From positions 12,958,001 to 13,022,000 of the forward strand of contig NC_063256.1 of NCBI RefSeq assembly GCF_019578655.1: DNA of 64,000 bases. Direction: 5' to 3'. The stretch's first letter is position 1; each line of letters starts with the position of its first letter. A model generated the notes under the pieces. It made no database searches. It saw nothing but the letters and a program-made list of their open reading frames with translations, and had not been told where the DNA came from. This document shows, piece after piece, positions 45,138 through 57,500 of the stretch. The translations under genes were made by a program, and so were the position numbers. Source of the DNA: Ricinus communis (taxonomy: Eukaryota; Streptophyta; Magnoliopsida; Malpighiales; Euphorbiaceae).

Positions 45138-48100
45138 ATGACTTCTGGAACCAAATCTTTGAAAGATTATTTGAAAAGGTATGAAAGTAAGGATGATGAA
45201 GAAAATAAAAAGAAAAGGAAGAAGAAGAAGCAGAAAGTTAAAGTTGATGGACCTGGAGTTCTAGTCGTGGATGAAGATCCTGTTTGGCAGAAACCCATAA
45301 AACTCGATGAAGAAGAAGATAATGATTCTGCTGGTAAAGAAAATCAATACCCAATAATTATTTGATTTGTCTTTTAGTGAAGTCTAGTTTTGTGTTTTCT
45401 GATGGGTGTGTGTGTTCTTATCTTGTACAGATGAAGAAAAACCTCAAGTTGATGAAGATATAGAAGTTAAGCGAATGAAGAGGCTGGAGCATCTCAGGTT
45501 GAGACGGGGTTATAATGTTATAGCTGAGGATGGTAGTGGATGGGTTTCACTTGCCTCCAACGGTGAAAATGTTGGTGATATTTCTCCACCTCGTAGACGG
45601 AGGGCACGAAATGACACACCATCACCTGAACCTGGAGAGAGGGATTTCGATGCTGGTAGGAAACATGCTGATTTATCACCTCCAAGGCAGCGACGGAGAC
45701 ATCACAGGACACAATCACCTGATGCGAATCCTGATTCCTCACCTCCTCATAAGCAGAAGGCTCGAAATGATACACCTTCACCAGATCCAGCAATGAAAGA
45801 TGATGATTTGTCACCTCCTCGCAAGTGGAAAGCTCAAAATGATACACCTCCACCAGACCCATCAATGACGAATGATGATTTGTCACCTCCTCGTAAGCAG
45901 AAGGCTCGAAATGATACACTGTCACCAGACCCATCAATGAAAGATGCTGATTTATTGCCTCGACAGCGTAGGCAAAATCGACATTACACCCCATCTCCAG
46001 AACGTCCCCATGATTCTAATACGTCCCCTCCTTGTCGATCTCATGCTCGAAATTCAGAATTCTCTGGGAGGAAATTTGAAGCACCTGATGCACATACTTT
46101 CCTCGGGTCAGATCTTTCACCTCCTAGGAAAAACAGGGCAAATATTGAGAAATCAGGGTCGCCGGATCTTTCTCCTCCACGGTTGCCTAGGCGTTCAAGT
46201 TCAACTGCAGATGGTATTTCACGTGCATATTCGGATAAAGATGCTTCAGTAACAAGGAAAACCCAGAAGGATTCATCTGATCCAATATCCTTAAAGGAGC
46301 GGCCAAAGACTGGTTTGATCACTGGCCATGATATCCAAGAAGAGATATCAAAAACTAAGAAGAATGATTTGCTGAGGTAAGCTCGACTGTTTATATTGGT
46401 GTCAGTTCGTTGAAACCTTAACTTGTTTGTGTTCTTGGGCTAGTATTTGGTGAGGGACTAGGAGAATTTCTAACTGATATTGTATAGCCAATACCTCAGT
46501 TTCTTTCCCTTTTAATTGATTTCACATTCAACTGCATGAAACTATTATTAAATTAAGTGCAGATGAAAGGGAACTGGTTTTTTTTACATGTGGTTTAGTT
46601 TAGCAAATCCGAGTATCCTTTCTAATTTAGCATTTATGCAGGTTTGAACAGATGGATCCTTCTATGAGTGGACGAGGTGCTGAAGCTGTATATCGTGATA
46701 AGAAAGGTTAGTGAAAAGAAAGATAAGAAAAGAAACTAATATCTAACTGATGATGCATGCTGATGCTAAAGTGAAACAAAGAACAATTACTTGGACCATT
46801 AAATGAAAGAAATCAAACATTGAGGTGAAAGTTGACTAGATAAAAATCTAATGATCTGGGAAGTAAGATAATTTTAAGGAGAATAACTTATAATTGTACA
46901 ATTGATGTGACAAATAATTGTAATACAATCATTGGTTGATCATAAATATATTGATAAAGAAGAAAATTTAATTTGGAAATCCACTGTGTGTTGAATGAGC
47001 CTATTTAAGTTCTTGATATGTACATATTTATAAAATTATTTAATCATCAAAATTTCAGGACAGCGAATATCGAAGGAGGAGTATTTGAAATCGAAGCAAA
47101 AAGTAGAAGAAAAGCCTAAGGTACTTCTTAGAATTCTACATGCATGTTTGTTGCACTTGGATGGTGCTCCTGTCTAATCACAGGAAAAATTGTTCCAGTT
47201 GTATTCTTTAGCTTGATGACTTAGAATCTGATTGTAGTTTTCTTGTGATTTATATGATGATTCGTAACGAGTGAGCCTTTTTTGATATTAAGCAGTTACT
47301 GAGGATTCATATAGTCTTTTCTTTAGGACTTGGCATTTTTGCGGTTTCTATAGATGTATTGTTTTGTGGGAATCTTAAAATTGGGAAAAAGTAAAACGAT
47401 GCTCAAGCTCTGATTTCCTTCTTCTCAGTGTTTTACAGTGTCCATTATGTATTTTATTGTTCTAATATACAGAGTATTTTGTGTTATCTTTTGTTTTATT
47501 ACTATCATCATAAATATTATTTATCAGCATGGAAACATGCTCCTTTGCTTTGTTATTTCATCAGGAGAAGAAGTTAGAATGGGGTAAGGGCTTGGCTCAA
47601 AAGCGGGAAGCTGAGGCTAGATTGCAAGAATTAGAGCTTGAGAAGGAAAAGCCATTTGCAAGGACCAGGTAAAACTAGAGATACTAAATGATGCTTGTGA
47701 AGCATTACTTTGAAAGTTATGATCTATTAGATGCCTTAAAAAAATTGTTCATCTAATATACCATAATTCTCTGGCATCTGTTTATCTGGTTTCTTTTCAG
47801 TTCTATTTCATCACTTTATAAATCAACCAGCTCACCTTCTGTTATTATTCTATGGCAAATGTGTAGTGGTCAATAAGAATTAGTACCTTTATTCCAAACC
47901 AAGTTAGCCCTGAATATTATTGACTATGTTGAGATTTCGAGGTAGTGGATGAAACTTCAAATATAGGGAGGAAACAGGTAGGAGTGGGGAGGGATTAATT
48001 GTTTATCTGGTTCATTATCTAGTGCCACAAAGAGACTGGTATAAGGAAAATACAGAAAGTGAACAACCAGAGAAGCCAAACCTCTGTTTCTTTTTTCCTT

Positions 48101-49685
48101 GAATGGTTTACATGTAATTGCACTTAAAAATTTGGTACTTGTCCACAAAATGCTTTGTTGCAGACACACAATGTATTTGTCTTGAAACTGAAATGAAAGC
48201 TCGAGTTTTCTTGAAATTGAAAAGTCGATTTAAGTCGATCGATTAGCAATAGGCTAACTACCCTATTTAATGAACAAAGTGCCCAAGGTAATTCTTTTTA
48301 ACTTGTCACCTCTGTTCAAGGGGTTATTTTCCCCTTTTCTGTCTCCCTCGGGTGCGTATCATCCTTTCTTTTATGTATTGTGCTCTTTTTCTTCTAAAAA
48401 TTATTGTTTTAATGAGAAAAAGAAATGGTTAGAAAAAGGAAATAAAAATAGAAAAGATGAAGTGGTTGTATCTGCTAGTGGCCATAAACATATTTCTTTA
48501 ATACCAATAGAATCTGGGGAAAGAAATGCATTCGGCTAATTAATATAAACACAATGAAGTGCTTATTTGGCCTTCATATTCATGTCTATAGCAATTTATG
48601 TGTTACAGCCCTGCGCCCTAGATCAAAGTATAGCAACTTATGTGTTACGGCCCTTTGCCCTAGATCAAGTTATGGGACCAAGTAAAGAAAATCACAATCT
48701 CACCTGAGGACCTCTTTTTGTTTGTTTGTTTTTCTTCATTTGTGACCTATGATTGACACACAAGGACTCCGTAGAGAGAACCTTACGACCTCTTGAACAT
48801 ATTTTTGGTGGAAATCAATTGCTTCTTCATTCTCTTCGTTCTTCTCTTTAAATGTTTACATGACACAACTGATAATGAATATATCCACTACTAAATAACT
48901 ACTAATAAACTAATACCCATTACCACTACTAGATAACTACCTCCAGGTTCACAATATATGAAAGACTTGCAACTTCCACTTCAATAACTAACAACAGTTA
49001 TCAACTACAACAGACAAAGACACAAATAACAAGAAATAGACTAATAAACTAGCAGATTTAAGTCTTCAAGCTGGTTTGCTTCTTGCCCCCATGATGATAA
49101 CGCTTATAGACTTGTATTAGAGCTGAATTATTACCCTTGTTCTGCTTCTGCTGGCTCAAACACTATGCTTTGTATTACATTTTGCAGAGATGATCCTGAG
49201 CTTGATAAAATGCTGAAGGAAAGACTAAGATGGGGTGATCCTATGGCACATTTAGTCAAGGTAATTCAATTGACTTGCTATGATTGGTTGATATTATGGA
49301 TAATTTGTGTTGAGTTTGATATGTGGTTTTTTGGACTCAGCTTGACATATAGAAATGAAAATGCAGTTACTTTTGTACTGAGTTTGATTTTCTTTGACAC
49401 TCTTTGCACATGTTGCAGAAAAAGCATCCTGAACCAGTTCTTGCTGATCTAGGGGACAGCGAGAAGATGAAGGAATCAGGGTTTATAGTTCCCCAGGAGA
49501 TTCCTAATCACAGCTGGATAAAAAGAGGATTAGATGCTGCCCCAAATCGATATGGTATAAAGCCAGGAAGACACTGGGATGGGGTTGATCGGAGTAATGG
49601 ATTTGAGAAAAAAATGTTCCAGAGGTTGAATGAAAAACAGGCTACAGAAAAGGAAGCATATCTTTGGTCTGTGTCTGATATGTAA
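45138..49685 (+). CDS. BUD13: BUD13 homologue, pre-mRNA splicing factor of the RES complex
   Basis: Seen: seven coding exons, 45138-45333, 45431-46376, 46642-46706, 47059-47120, 47565-47668, 49188-49260 and 49419-49685, all with GT-AG junctions and matching phases, giving 570 residues, similar to Arabidopsis BUD13. Residues 1-65 are lysine-rich with [16 protein letters not shown] at the start. The large second exon (~66-380) is basic, Ser/Pro-rich and repeats SPPRx motifs. The conserved C-terminal domain runs from [20 protein letters not shown] through [55 protein letters not shown] and [20 protein letters not shown] to the end VSDM. Known: Bud13 with Pml1 and Snu17 forms the RES complex, bound to activated spliceosomes and needed for efficient splicing and pre-mRNA retention. 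Intron 6 is ~1.5 kb. No defect seen. Confidence 0.95.
45733..45948 (+). repeat. In-frame 72-bp coding minisatellite in BUD13 exon 2 (3 full units plus variants)
   Basis: Units 45733-45804, 45805-45876 and 45877-45948 encode 24 residues each, of the pattern D-L/S-S-P-P-R/H-K-x-K-A-R-N-D-T-x-S/P-P-D-P. A diverged fourth unit follows to ~46020 and looser SPPRxxRARND copies precede it. The unit length is a multiple of three, so copy number can vary without frameshift. Confidence 0.9.
48587..48669. repeat. Two tandem copies of a ~42-bp unit within BUD13 intron 6
   Basis: Copies 48587-48628 and 48629-48669, each containing TATAGCAAYTTATGTGTTAC and CCCTAGATCAAG, about 90 per cent alike. No function suggested. 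Confidence 0.85.
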
Positions 49686-52600
49686 CTAGAGATGTGGACC
49701 AAGAATATGATATACTATTTCGGCTTGGTGGAAGCAATGAGGATTTTGTACTTGTATGCTAGCAGAAGGTCCCTCATGACTGTATTAGCAGCTGCTAGTG
49801 CTTAATTGAAAACTTGGTGGCTTTTCCTATGCTGGGTAGAAACAGATCCATGAAAGTTAATTTGAAAATTTGGAACTGTGGAAAGCTTGCAATTTCTATC
49901 CAGGTAACTTTGTGTTCATTTACGGTGTATTTCTCTGTAATTCCATGAACTGTGAGTGAAAGGGGCTATTTGTGCTCGAAGTGCTGGGTCCACCTCATTT
50001 ATTTGCCTCTTAAACAGCTCTCCTTCCTCCCATGTAAGAGCATGATTTTCATCTGTAGTAAAACTATGGCAGATTGTAATGCTAGTAGTTTTTCCACTTC
50101 TGGTTGCTTAATTCTAAATGGAACCAGATCTGAGTTACATTATGAGTTTGATAATTTACTCAGGGATCTCTTAATTGCTTTCTTTTGTTTTTATCTTTAT
50201 AAGTTATTTATTATTACAATTTCTTATACATGTGTATATAAAATAAAATTTTCTGCGTCTTATGGTTGAGGTCTGTTCAAAATGAGATTTCTCATGCTTG
50301 CAAGTTATCAGAGTGAGCTAATGGTGTATGGAGATCTTGCAAATCCAAAGCTATTCGCATGTGGAGGACAAAGAATTGAGTGACATCCGATCATCAAGGA
50401 TGGAGCTGAGGGGTGAGACTTTTTATGATATACCTTACTGCACTGGATGTGAGTGGAAGAAGTCTTGTGCTCCTGGAACTGTGTTTTGAGCAATGTCTTG
50501 ATATCAAATTACCTGGAGATAGTTCTTGCTTGAGATGGTCATAAACTGGAATCTAGCTTCCCAAAAAAGAAACCTCTTGGCTAGTCGGTCAAGAAAATTC
50601 ATGCATTGGCAAGTTTTGGTGACTTTTGTTGGGGCCAATGCCTGTGTGCAGTGTTTGTAATATGGCTAGTTTCATGTTGTTCAGCGAATTTAGATGAAAT
50701 ATGATTTTTAGTCAAAGTAAGAGTGTAACAGAATATTAAGGGGAAAAAAGGGGGAGTTTTTGGACTGGCTGAAAGCTTCTCCCAAAAGAGAACTAAAAAA
50801 TTTCACCTACACCCTGCTAAAACCATACCTTTTCATTTTCTTTATCAAATTTTTGCAGTATTTTATCAAACTAAAACTGTACCTGGAAAGCAGAGTTTTC
50901 TTATATTCATGTACTTGGGTTGGATTGTAGATGTTTTTGTGTTGCTCTTTGGTCCCATTTAATCTTTTATGGCCTCATAATGGCAAATTGGCTGTACTTT
51001 GTAGGTATTTATGCCAGGGGTGGAGCCATTTCTTAGCACGAGATGGCTGCTGTAAGCTTGTGATGAAGTGCACTGAAACTAGTAAGACAATACATACAAT
51101 GAAAAAAAATAAAATTAAATAGAACATCTCAGTTCTGGTTAAATTTTCACCTAAATTCGCTGGAACGACGTGACTACTGAATACTTTTAATTCCTTGAAT
51201 TTTAAATATTTATATTTATTAATTTCATTTTACAATTTAAATTGTTTTGATTTTTCTTGTTCATTAAAATTATTATTTATTTATGACATTAGAAAGAGGT
51301 TAATAAAATGTATGATAAATAAAAGAGAAAATTTATATACGGAAATGTAGTCTTTAATTATATATATATATGTCCATTCATAAAACACAAAAAATAATTA
51401 ATCAGATTTGTAGATATTCTTATGAAGAAATACTTATGATATTCGAACTTATAGGTTATCGGCACTCGTCGTAATATGAGTTTCAACAAAGCTAATTTAA
51501 TTATTAGTGAAGCTGAAATGAACGAATGTGCCAGTGTGAAAAAAATTAAAAACCTGAGGGCTGAAACTAGTAAAGTAAAATAATACATACAAGGGAAAAA
51601 AGAAAAAGATTAAATAGAACATCTTAGTTCTACACCTCTACAATAATACTTGTTTGGTTAAAATCTAACAAATCAAGAATACAGTCTACAAAATTGCGAA
51701 CTGAAACAAAATATCTCACAAAATCAAACTGAATCACATTGGCAATCAAAGAAACAAATTAAAATCCAACACCAAAAATGAAGATGTACCAATGCACATA
51801 GCCTGACAACAAGTGGGCAAAAAGAAGAAAGAAAAGAAATTTTGGGAAAGCAGCAGTCAACTCAAACAAAATTATAAGAGATAAACAGCAAGGCAACACA
51901 AAATTCCTCAGTAAACAATTCATGTATTACCAAACCAGTAACCTAAAATTGCCCTCTTGCATATCCTTAACTCTAGAAATGGACTGGATTGGAGACTAAA
52001 TCTTAGTTTTGTAAGCTATGTAATAAAATGAACTCAACTTGAGTTGGATAAATATAAAAAAGTATATATAGTTTTACTGATTTATAATTTTTAGTAATGT
52101 TGTTTTCTTTTTCAGTATGTAGTTACAAATTGTGATAAAGAAAAGTATCTCACCTTCACATCGATCAATCATCATTATCTTATTGCTTGTATTTGATAAT
52201 ATGAGTTTGAAATTTAAAAACTCTTACTTCCATTATTTGAGCGTTAAACTGCAATTTAAAAAATCATTGATCCGATAAGATCGATTTAACAGTCAAACAA
52301 TTAAGTTTTGAATTGTTAAACTTTAAACTCATATTATCAAATACGAAAAATATGATAATAACGGCCGATCGGAATGAATATAGCAAAATTCTTGCTAAAA
52401 ATACTATATGTTCAAAGTTGTCAAATGATAAAATCACACAAATTTTTTTTAGTTATTCCTAAAAAAACCAAGAAAAGGTTTCCAGAGTATAAAACAAGAA
52501 AAATGACGGTCTGGTAAACAATTAAGTTAACTACAATTGAGACTTTTGCACTATCATAACTTCAGAAAGGACACTGGAAAAAAAATTTCAAACACAGGTT

Positions 52601-53799
52601 CTTATTGGTAATTCAGAAACATGTTAAAGATGCAAGATAATATCAATTTTATCAAAATTGCAGAAAAGGACCCTTACTATTTAAACCATCTGATAACACT
52701 CGTAGAATCAAGTAATGACCCTGAAGAAGAAAGGCCAATAGTTCTCAGGCTTAGATGATCTTGCTTAGTAAAAAGGCCAAATAAACTGATGTTGCAAGGC
52801 ACAAACACTACCCTAATCTTACACATTCATCCAATTCAAAGTGTTGAACCCTGAAGAAACCCATATAATTAGACCAACTTAAATTCTCTATCTTTACTAG
52901 TTACTGTAAAACTATAGTAATGGTATTAGAAAACCCAAACTAACAAAAAAAGCAACAGAGATGGCAAACTCCCAGATCATAAAAAGCATATAAAAGGTCC
53001 TTTATCATATTGATCCACATATTGATGGAATATTGAAAAATGCCACAAAGAAACAGTTAATACTTAAACTCCATCACTATTTTATTGGCTGATTTGCCTT
53101 GTTTTGTACTGTGAATTTGCAGTAGTACTTATGGTGGGTACTCTTTTTTCCTCTCAAAATCTTTTTCTTTTGTGTTTCACTTGAAATGTTTTTATTTAGG
53201 CTCCCAATTGGGTAATGATATTCCTTTTTATCTATATAAAAAAATAATATTACATTGTTACTATGATTCTTATAAATAACATTTCTACCCTCTTTTAAAT
53301 ATATTAAACAAAATGCTTTGCACTCCAAGTATCTATTATCAAAAGAGAGAATTTAGAAAGAAATATGAACAAACAAAAGTAAGGCTTTTTTTTTTTTATT
53401 ATTATTTCTTTTAGCTTGTTTCCACTTCAACAAGTCCAAGGAATATCAATGACAAATATATATGTTAAAAAAACAAAACAGAATAGTAAAAATATATCTA
53501 CTTGAGTTAGTCTTTTTTATTTATTTATAATTTTAAAAATAGAAAAAATAAATAAATTGTCCAAGATTCTCAATCTTGGCTTGGGGACCTAACTAGCAAA
53601 GAGAATATTTATATGAAGCACTAAAAACTCCTCCAATGTAAAGGGAACAATTCTCGTTTGTTTAGGATCTATCCAATGACTTCTTTTTTTATCCATTAGA
53701 GAGCAACTTTAGCACTAACAAAGCATATGTAATATGCATGAAGATTTTGTTCGTAGTTACGTCCGCAATATTTATAATTAAAAGGAAAAAAGAAGAAAG
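49686..53799. other. Intergenic region downstream of BUD13
   Basis: 49686-49950 is probably the BUD13 3' UTR. 50270-50760 has balanced base composition and reads like transcribed sequence, but no frame or known RNA fits. 51074-51138 recurs at 51563-51633 (AAACTAGTAA ... TTAAATAGAACATCT) as a direct repeat around ~430 bp. Except for the MITE at 52160, the remainder is AT-rich and featureless. Confidence 0.45.
52160..52378. mobile_element. Hairpin MITE, family copy A
   Basis: Arms 52171 onward and 52362 backward are inverted copies: both contain TTATTATC/ATTATCTT, TATTTGATAATATGAGTTT and AAxTTTAA. Centre holds ATCATTGATCCGATAAG. The same sequence in the other orientation appears at 60828-61048. 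No target duplication found. Confidence 0.6.
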
Positions 53800-53807
53800 C
53801 GAAAGAG

Positions 53808-54537
53808 TTGGGTGGCCATGGTTCAAGAATTGCCGGTTCACGGTTCAATGAAAATTGAAATCAGACCGAAACCGCCCCTTCGGCGGTTCAGGACTGGTAT
53901 GGAACCAGCCGGTTCCGGTTCAGCTAGTTGAGACAGATTACAAATATTTTTTTATTTTCTAAGAGAAAATTAAGAAAAAAAAAAACTTGAACTTAATTTT
54001 CTTATCAAGAATTAAGGTGGTTTAGAGGATTCAAAGCTCACATAATCTATTTTTTAAAAATTTATTTACCTCCTAATCACTTTTTATGCTGGAAGTTGAA
54101 ATCTATTTGCTTGTGTGGTTGAATAAATATTCATCTTCTTCCTTTATAAATTTTATTTATTATTATTATTGTTAGCTGTTTATTTATTATTATTTTTTAT
54201 TCATTAAATATTTTTAATAATACTTACGTGATTATAATAATAATAATTATATGTAGTATTATTAATATTTACAAGAAGTTATTTTTAATTGAAATAAGAA
54301 ATTAAATTATAATAAATAAATTTACTATCTATTGTTATTAATTCTCTTTTAAAATATGTGGTTCGGGATTGAAACCGCTGGTTTCGGTTCTAGTTAATGT
54401 TGAACCAGCCCTTTCAGTTTCGATTCTGGTTCGAGCCATTTATGAGTTTGATCGATTCCGGTTCCGAATTTGACCTATTCTAGTTCTGTCCGGTTCCGGT
54501 TCAGTTCTGATTCCAAATCGGCATGTAGCCAGGTCTA
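53808..54537. mobile_element. Non-autonomous hAT-like element with 8-bp TSD
   Basis: Seen: flanking 8-mers CGAAAGAG (53800-53807) and AGAAAGAG (54538-54545) match at 7 of 8 positions. The ends are weak inverted repeats (TTGGGTGGCCATGG left; TAGACCTGGCTACATG right, reverse-complemented). Next to both ends lie dense GGTTCCGGTTC-type subterminal motifs in opposite orientation, with an AT-rich, non-coding middle. Length 730 bp. Known: 8-bp TSDs and subterminal repeats are hAT features. Confidence 0.62.
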
Positions 54538-54545
54538 AGAAAGAG

Positions 54546-57500
54546 AACTTTATTAGTTACTTTTTTTAATTTAATTTATTTTGACCACTTATGTTTTTTT
54601 GGAAATACTTTATTTGTTAAATTATAGAAATAATATAAGATTTGCATTAAGTTGGTGGTAAAAAGTGGGAAATTCGAAATGAGCATATAATTGAAATCTA
54701 AATTTCCTCCAAAAATATTTTCTGATTAGTTTTTACAAGACAGTATTACTTGAATTTTGGCGTTAAAATGCTACCATTTTGAACCTACATATTTAGGGTG
54801 TGTTTGAAATAGTTGTTGGGTGTTCAAAAAACAAGTTCCAAAATTTTTTGATTTAATATATATATATTTTTTTTAATCTTTTCATAAACTGTTTTTTTCA
54901 AATCTGGTTTTAGCAAAAGTAATTTCTAAAAATCAAAAAATCATTTAAGATCAAAAATAAAGTTGAAAAAGCACTTCTCCAACCTCAATACCAAACTCAC
55001 CCTTAGGCATCTAAATAAATACTATGTTAGAAAATGGTAGTTTTAAAGAGTGATTTTGAGGCTTCATATTTTTCAGTAAGGTCCTCTTTATGAAAATGAA
55101 AACTACAAGTGGACTTGAGTTCTTTTCCAAGACGTCATTAAAAACATATGTTTGTATTCTCAAATGAATAATTATGAATGAGAAAATGATACTCAAAAGT
55201 GTACTCATGGACATGAAAATTAAAGGAAATACATTGGGAAGAAACCAAGCATTTGAGTGATTTGTGTACCAGAGAGTTCTTTATTAAGATGTTAAGGCTC
55301 TCCCCATTCACAAACTTGTGTGAGTTTCATGTTTTACTAATGCATCCTTAAATCTTCTTTCTCTGTCTGTTCAATTTTAATGAATAACCAAAACAAATAT
55401 AATAATTGTTCATATGATATGGTCAAAGGTTTATGTGATTAATAATAATTACTCATGCATCATCATATGACAAAGTCATGAGATTAATCCCTCGATCCGA
55501 CTTTCTCTGTATCACCTTCTTTCTCATTAAAAATATAAGATCATTATCTAAGAGCATATAGATGAGACGATAAGAGTCTAAAACCTCAAATTCGAACCTT
55601 GGATATATAACTTAACTGTGTTAAAACTCTTGAAGTAGTATTTTATTATTCGTAAAGATCTTCTTCAGCCATTACCATATAAAAAAAAAAGTTAATCTAA
55701 ACAAATTGGATCTTATTATATAAGTTAATCTAAACAAATTGGATCTTATTATATAATGTATGTGAATATTTTCAAATAAAAAAAATTAATATGAAGTATT
55801 AAGATTTTTAAAAACTATAATTTATGCGTACGAAAATATTTGAGTGTATATAATCAATCGTTATAGGAAGGTAATTTGAAGGAATTGAGCCAATCATATT
55901 TGTTGGATATGATCATAAGCTGTGGTCCTATAAAAGGTGAAGAAACTCTTTGAACTTGGAGGGAAAATGGATGGAATGTGTTGACTGTGAAGGAATTGTT
56001 CATTGGGCTTGAAACTAGTTTACTATTGGGTGTCATATATTCAAAAATAAAAATGAGTTAGGAAGGAGCTTTTAATTGGAGAAAGGCATGAAAGAGATTG
56101 AAGCCATCTAATCCAAGATTAATGATATTATCATTAGGGTCCTTTCTCTGATAATAACATAATCTTGTTCACATGTATGATTCTAGAGTTTCCATTTCAA
56201 CAACAACAACAACATGTGATATATCTTTTACTGTCTTGTATTTATATTTCAATTCCAATCAATGATGAATGGACCAATACATTTCTGCCAATATAAATAT
56301 AAAAAAGTAATAATTATAAATTTAGTATTTTAATTTTTTAATTTTTTTTATTCAATCAAGTGTCTAAATATGCTAATTATATATAATGGTATCTTTTACA
56401 AATCTTATAAGTTAAAATAATAATTTACTTCATTGTACATATAAAATGACTTAAATATCCTTATTTCTTTTTACTTACATTTTATTTCTATTTTTTCTTT
56501 CTTTTCTTTTCTTTAATTTTTTTCTTTTTTTATTAAATATTTTTTAATACTAAAATAGTATACATGTTGCTTTTTTTAAAATATTTTTCTACAAAAATTT
56601 AATAATTTCTTTCTCCTTTTATTATTTTGAGGTGAAAGAATATATATATTTTTTACTTTTAGGTGAATGTAAAAAAATAATTAAAAATATTATTGAGAAA
56701 TTTTTTTATTATTTATCTTAATTCTTTAAGAAACAAAAAAATTAAAAGTAGTATTGAAAATGGATAGAAAAAAGAAAAGAAAAGAAAGAAAACATGGCAT
56801 TATTTATAAAAAAAAAGATATTTAAGTCAATTTATTGTTTAAAAGAAATCATATAAACACTAAAACTGGTTAAAGACACCATATTGAGTATATTTAAAAA
56901 AATTTAAATATTTAATTGGAAAAAAATTATTTAGACATTAAAATAAAAGATTAAAATATAAAAATTGTGATTTTTCTTGTAAGAAATAAAAAATGGGAGT
57001 AAGTAGAAAAAGCAAGCAAGTCAAGTTGCTCAACTTTGGTGATAATATGCGGCAAATAAAATAATAATTTAATAAAAACATTATTTATATCATATTAAAT
57101 AAGCAAGAATTAGAATAAATAATATATATTACATATAATGCAATATTCTATCCTTCCTTATTATCATTGTATTATTGGCAAAATTGTATTCCTTATGTTT
57201 GCACATTACTTCAATCTTTTTGGCCAGTTTATTATTTTGCTGCCCTGAAATAGTAGTAGTAGTAGTGTTCTAATCCTAAGAACTATGTAAATTATTTAAT
57301 ATTAGGTTTTAATTTAATATACATAGTACAAAATTATTATTTTAATTTATTTATTTATTAACTTAATAATATATGATATTTACAACTAATAGTTTATTTA
57401 GTACATCACTAATTTTAAAAGTCTAATTCTATTAAAGTTTTAAATCAATAATAATTTCAATTTTATATTATAGCATTTTAACAATATTTTTAATATTATA

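Noticed and set aside
45518..45994. 158-codon minus-strand frame with internal repeats
   Set aside because: Mirror of the BUD13 72-bp coding repeats; the plus-strand frame has the conserved protein and splice sites.
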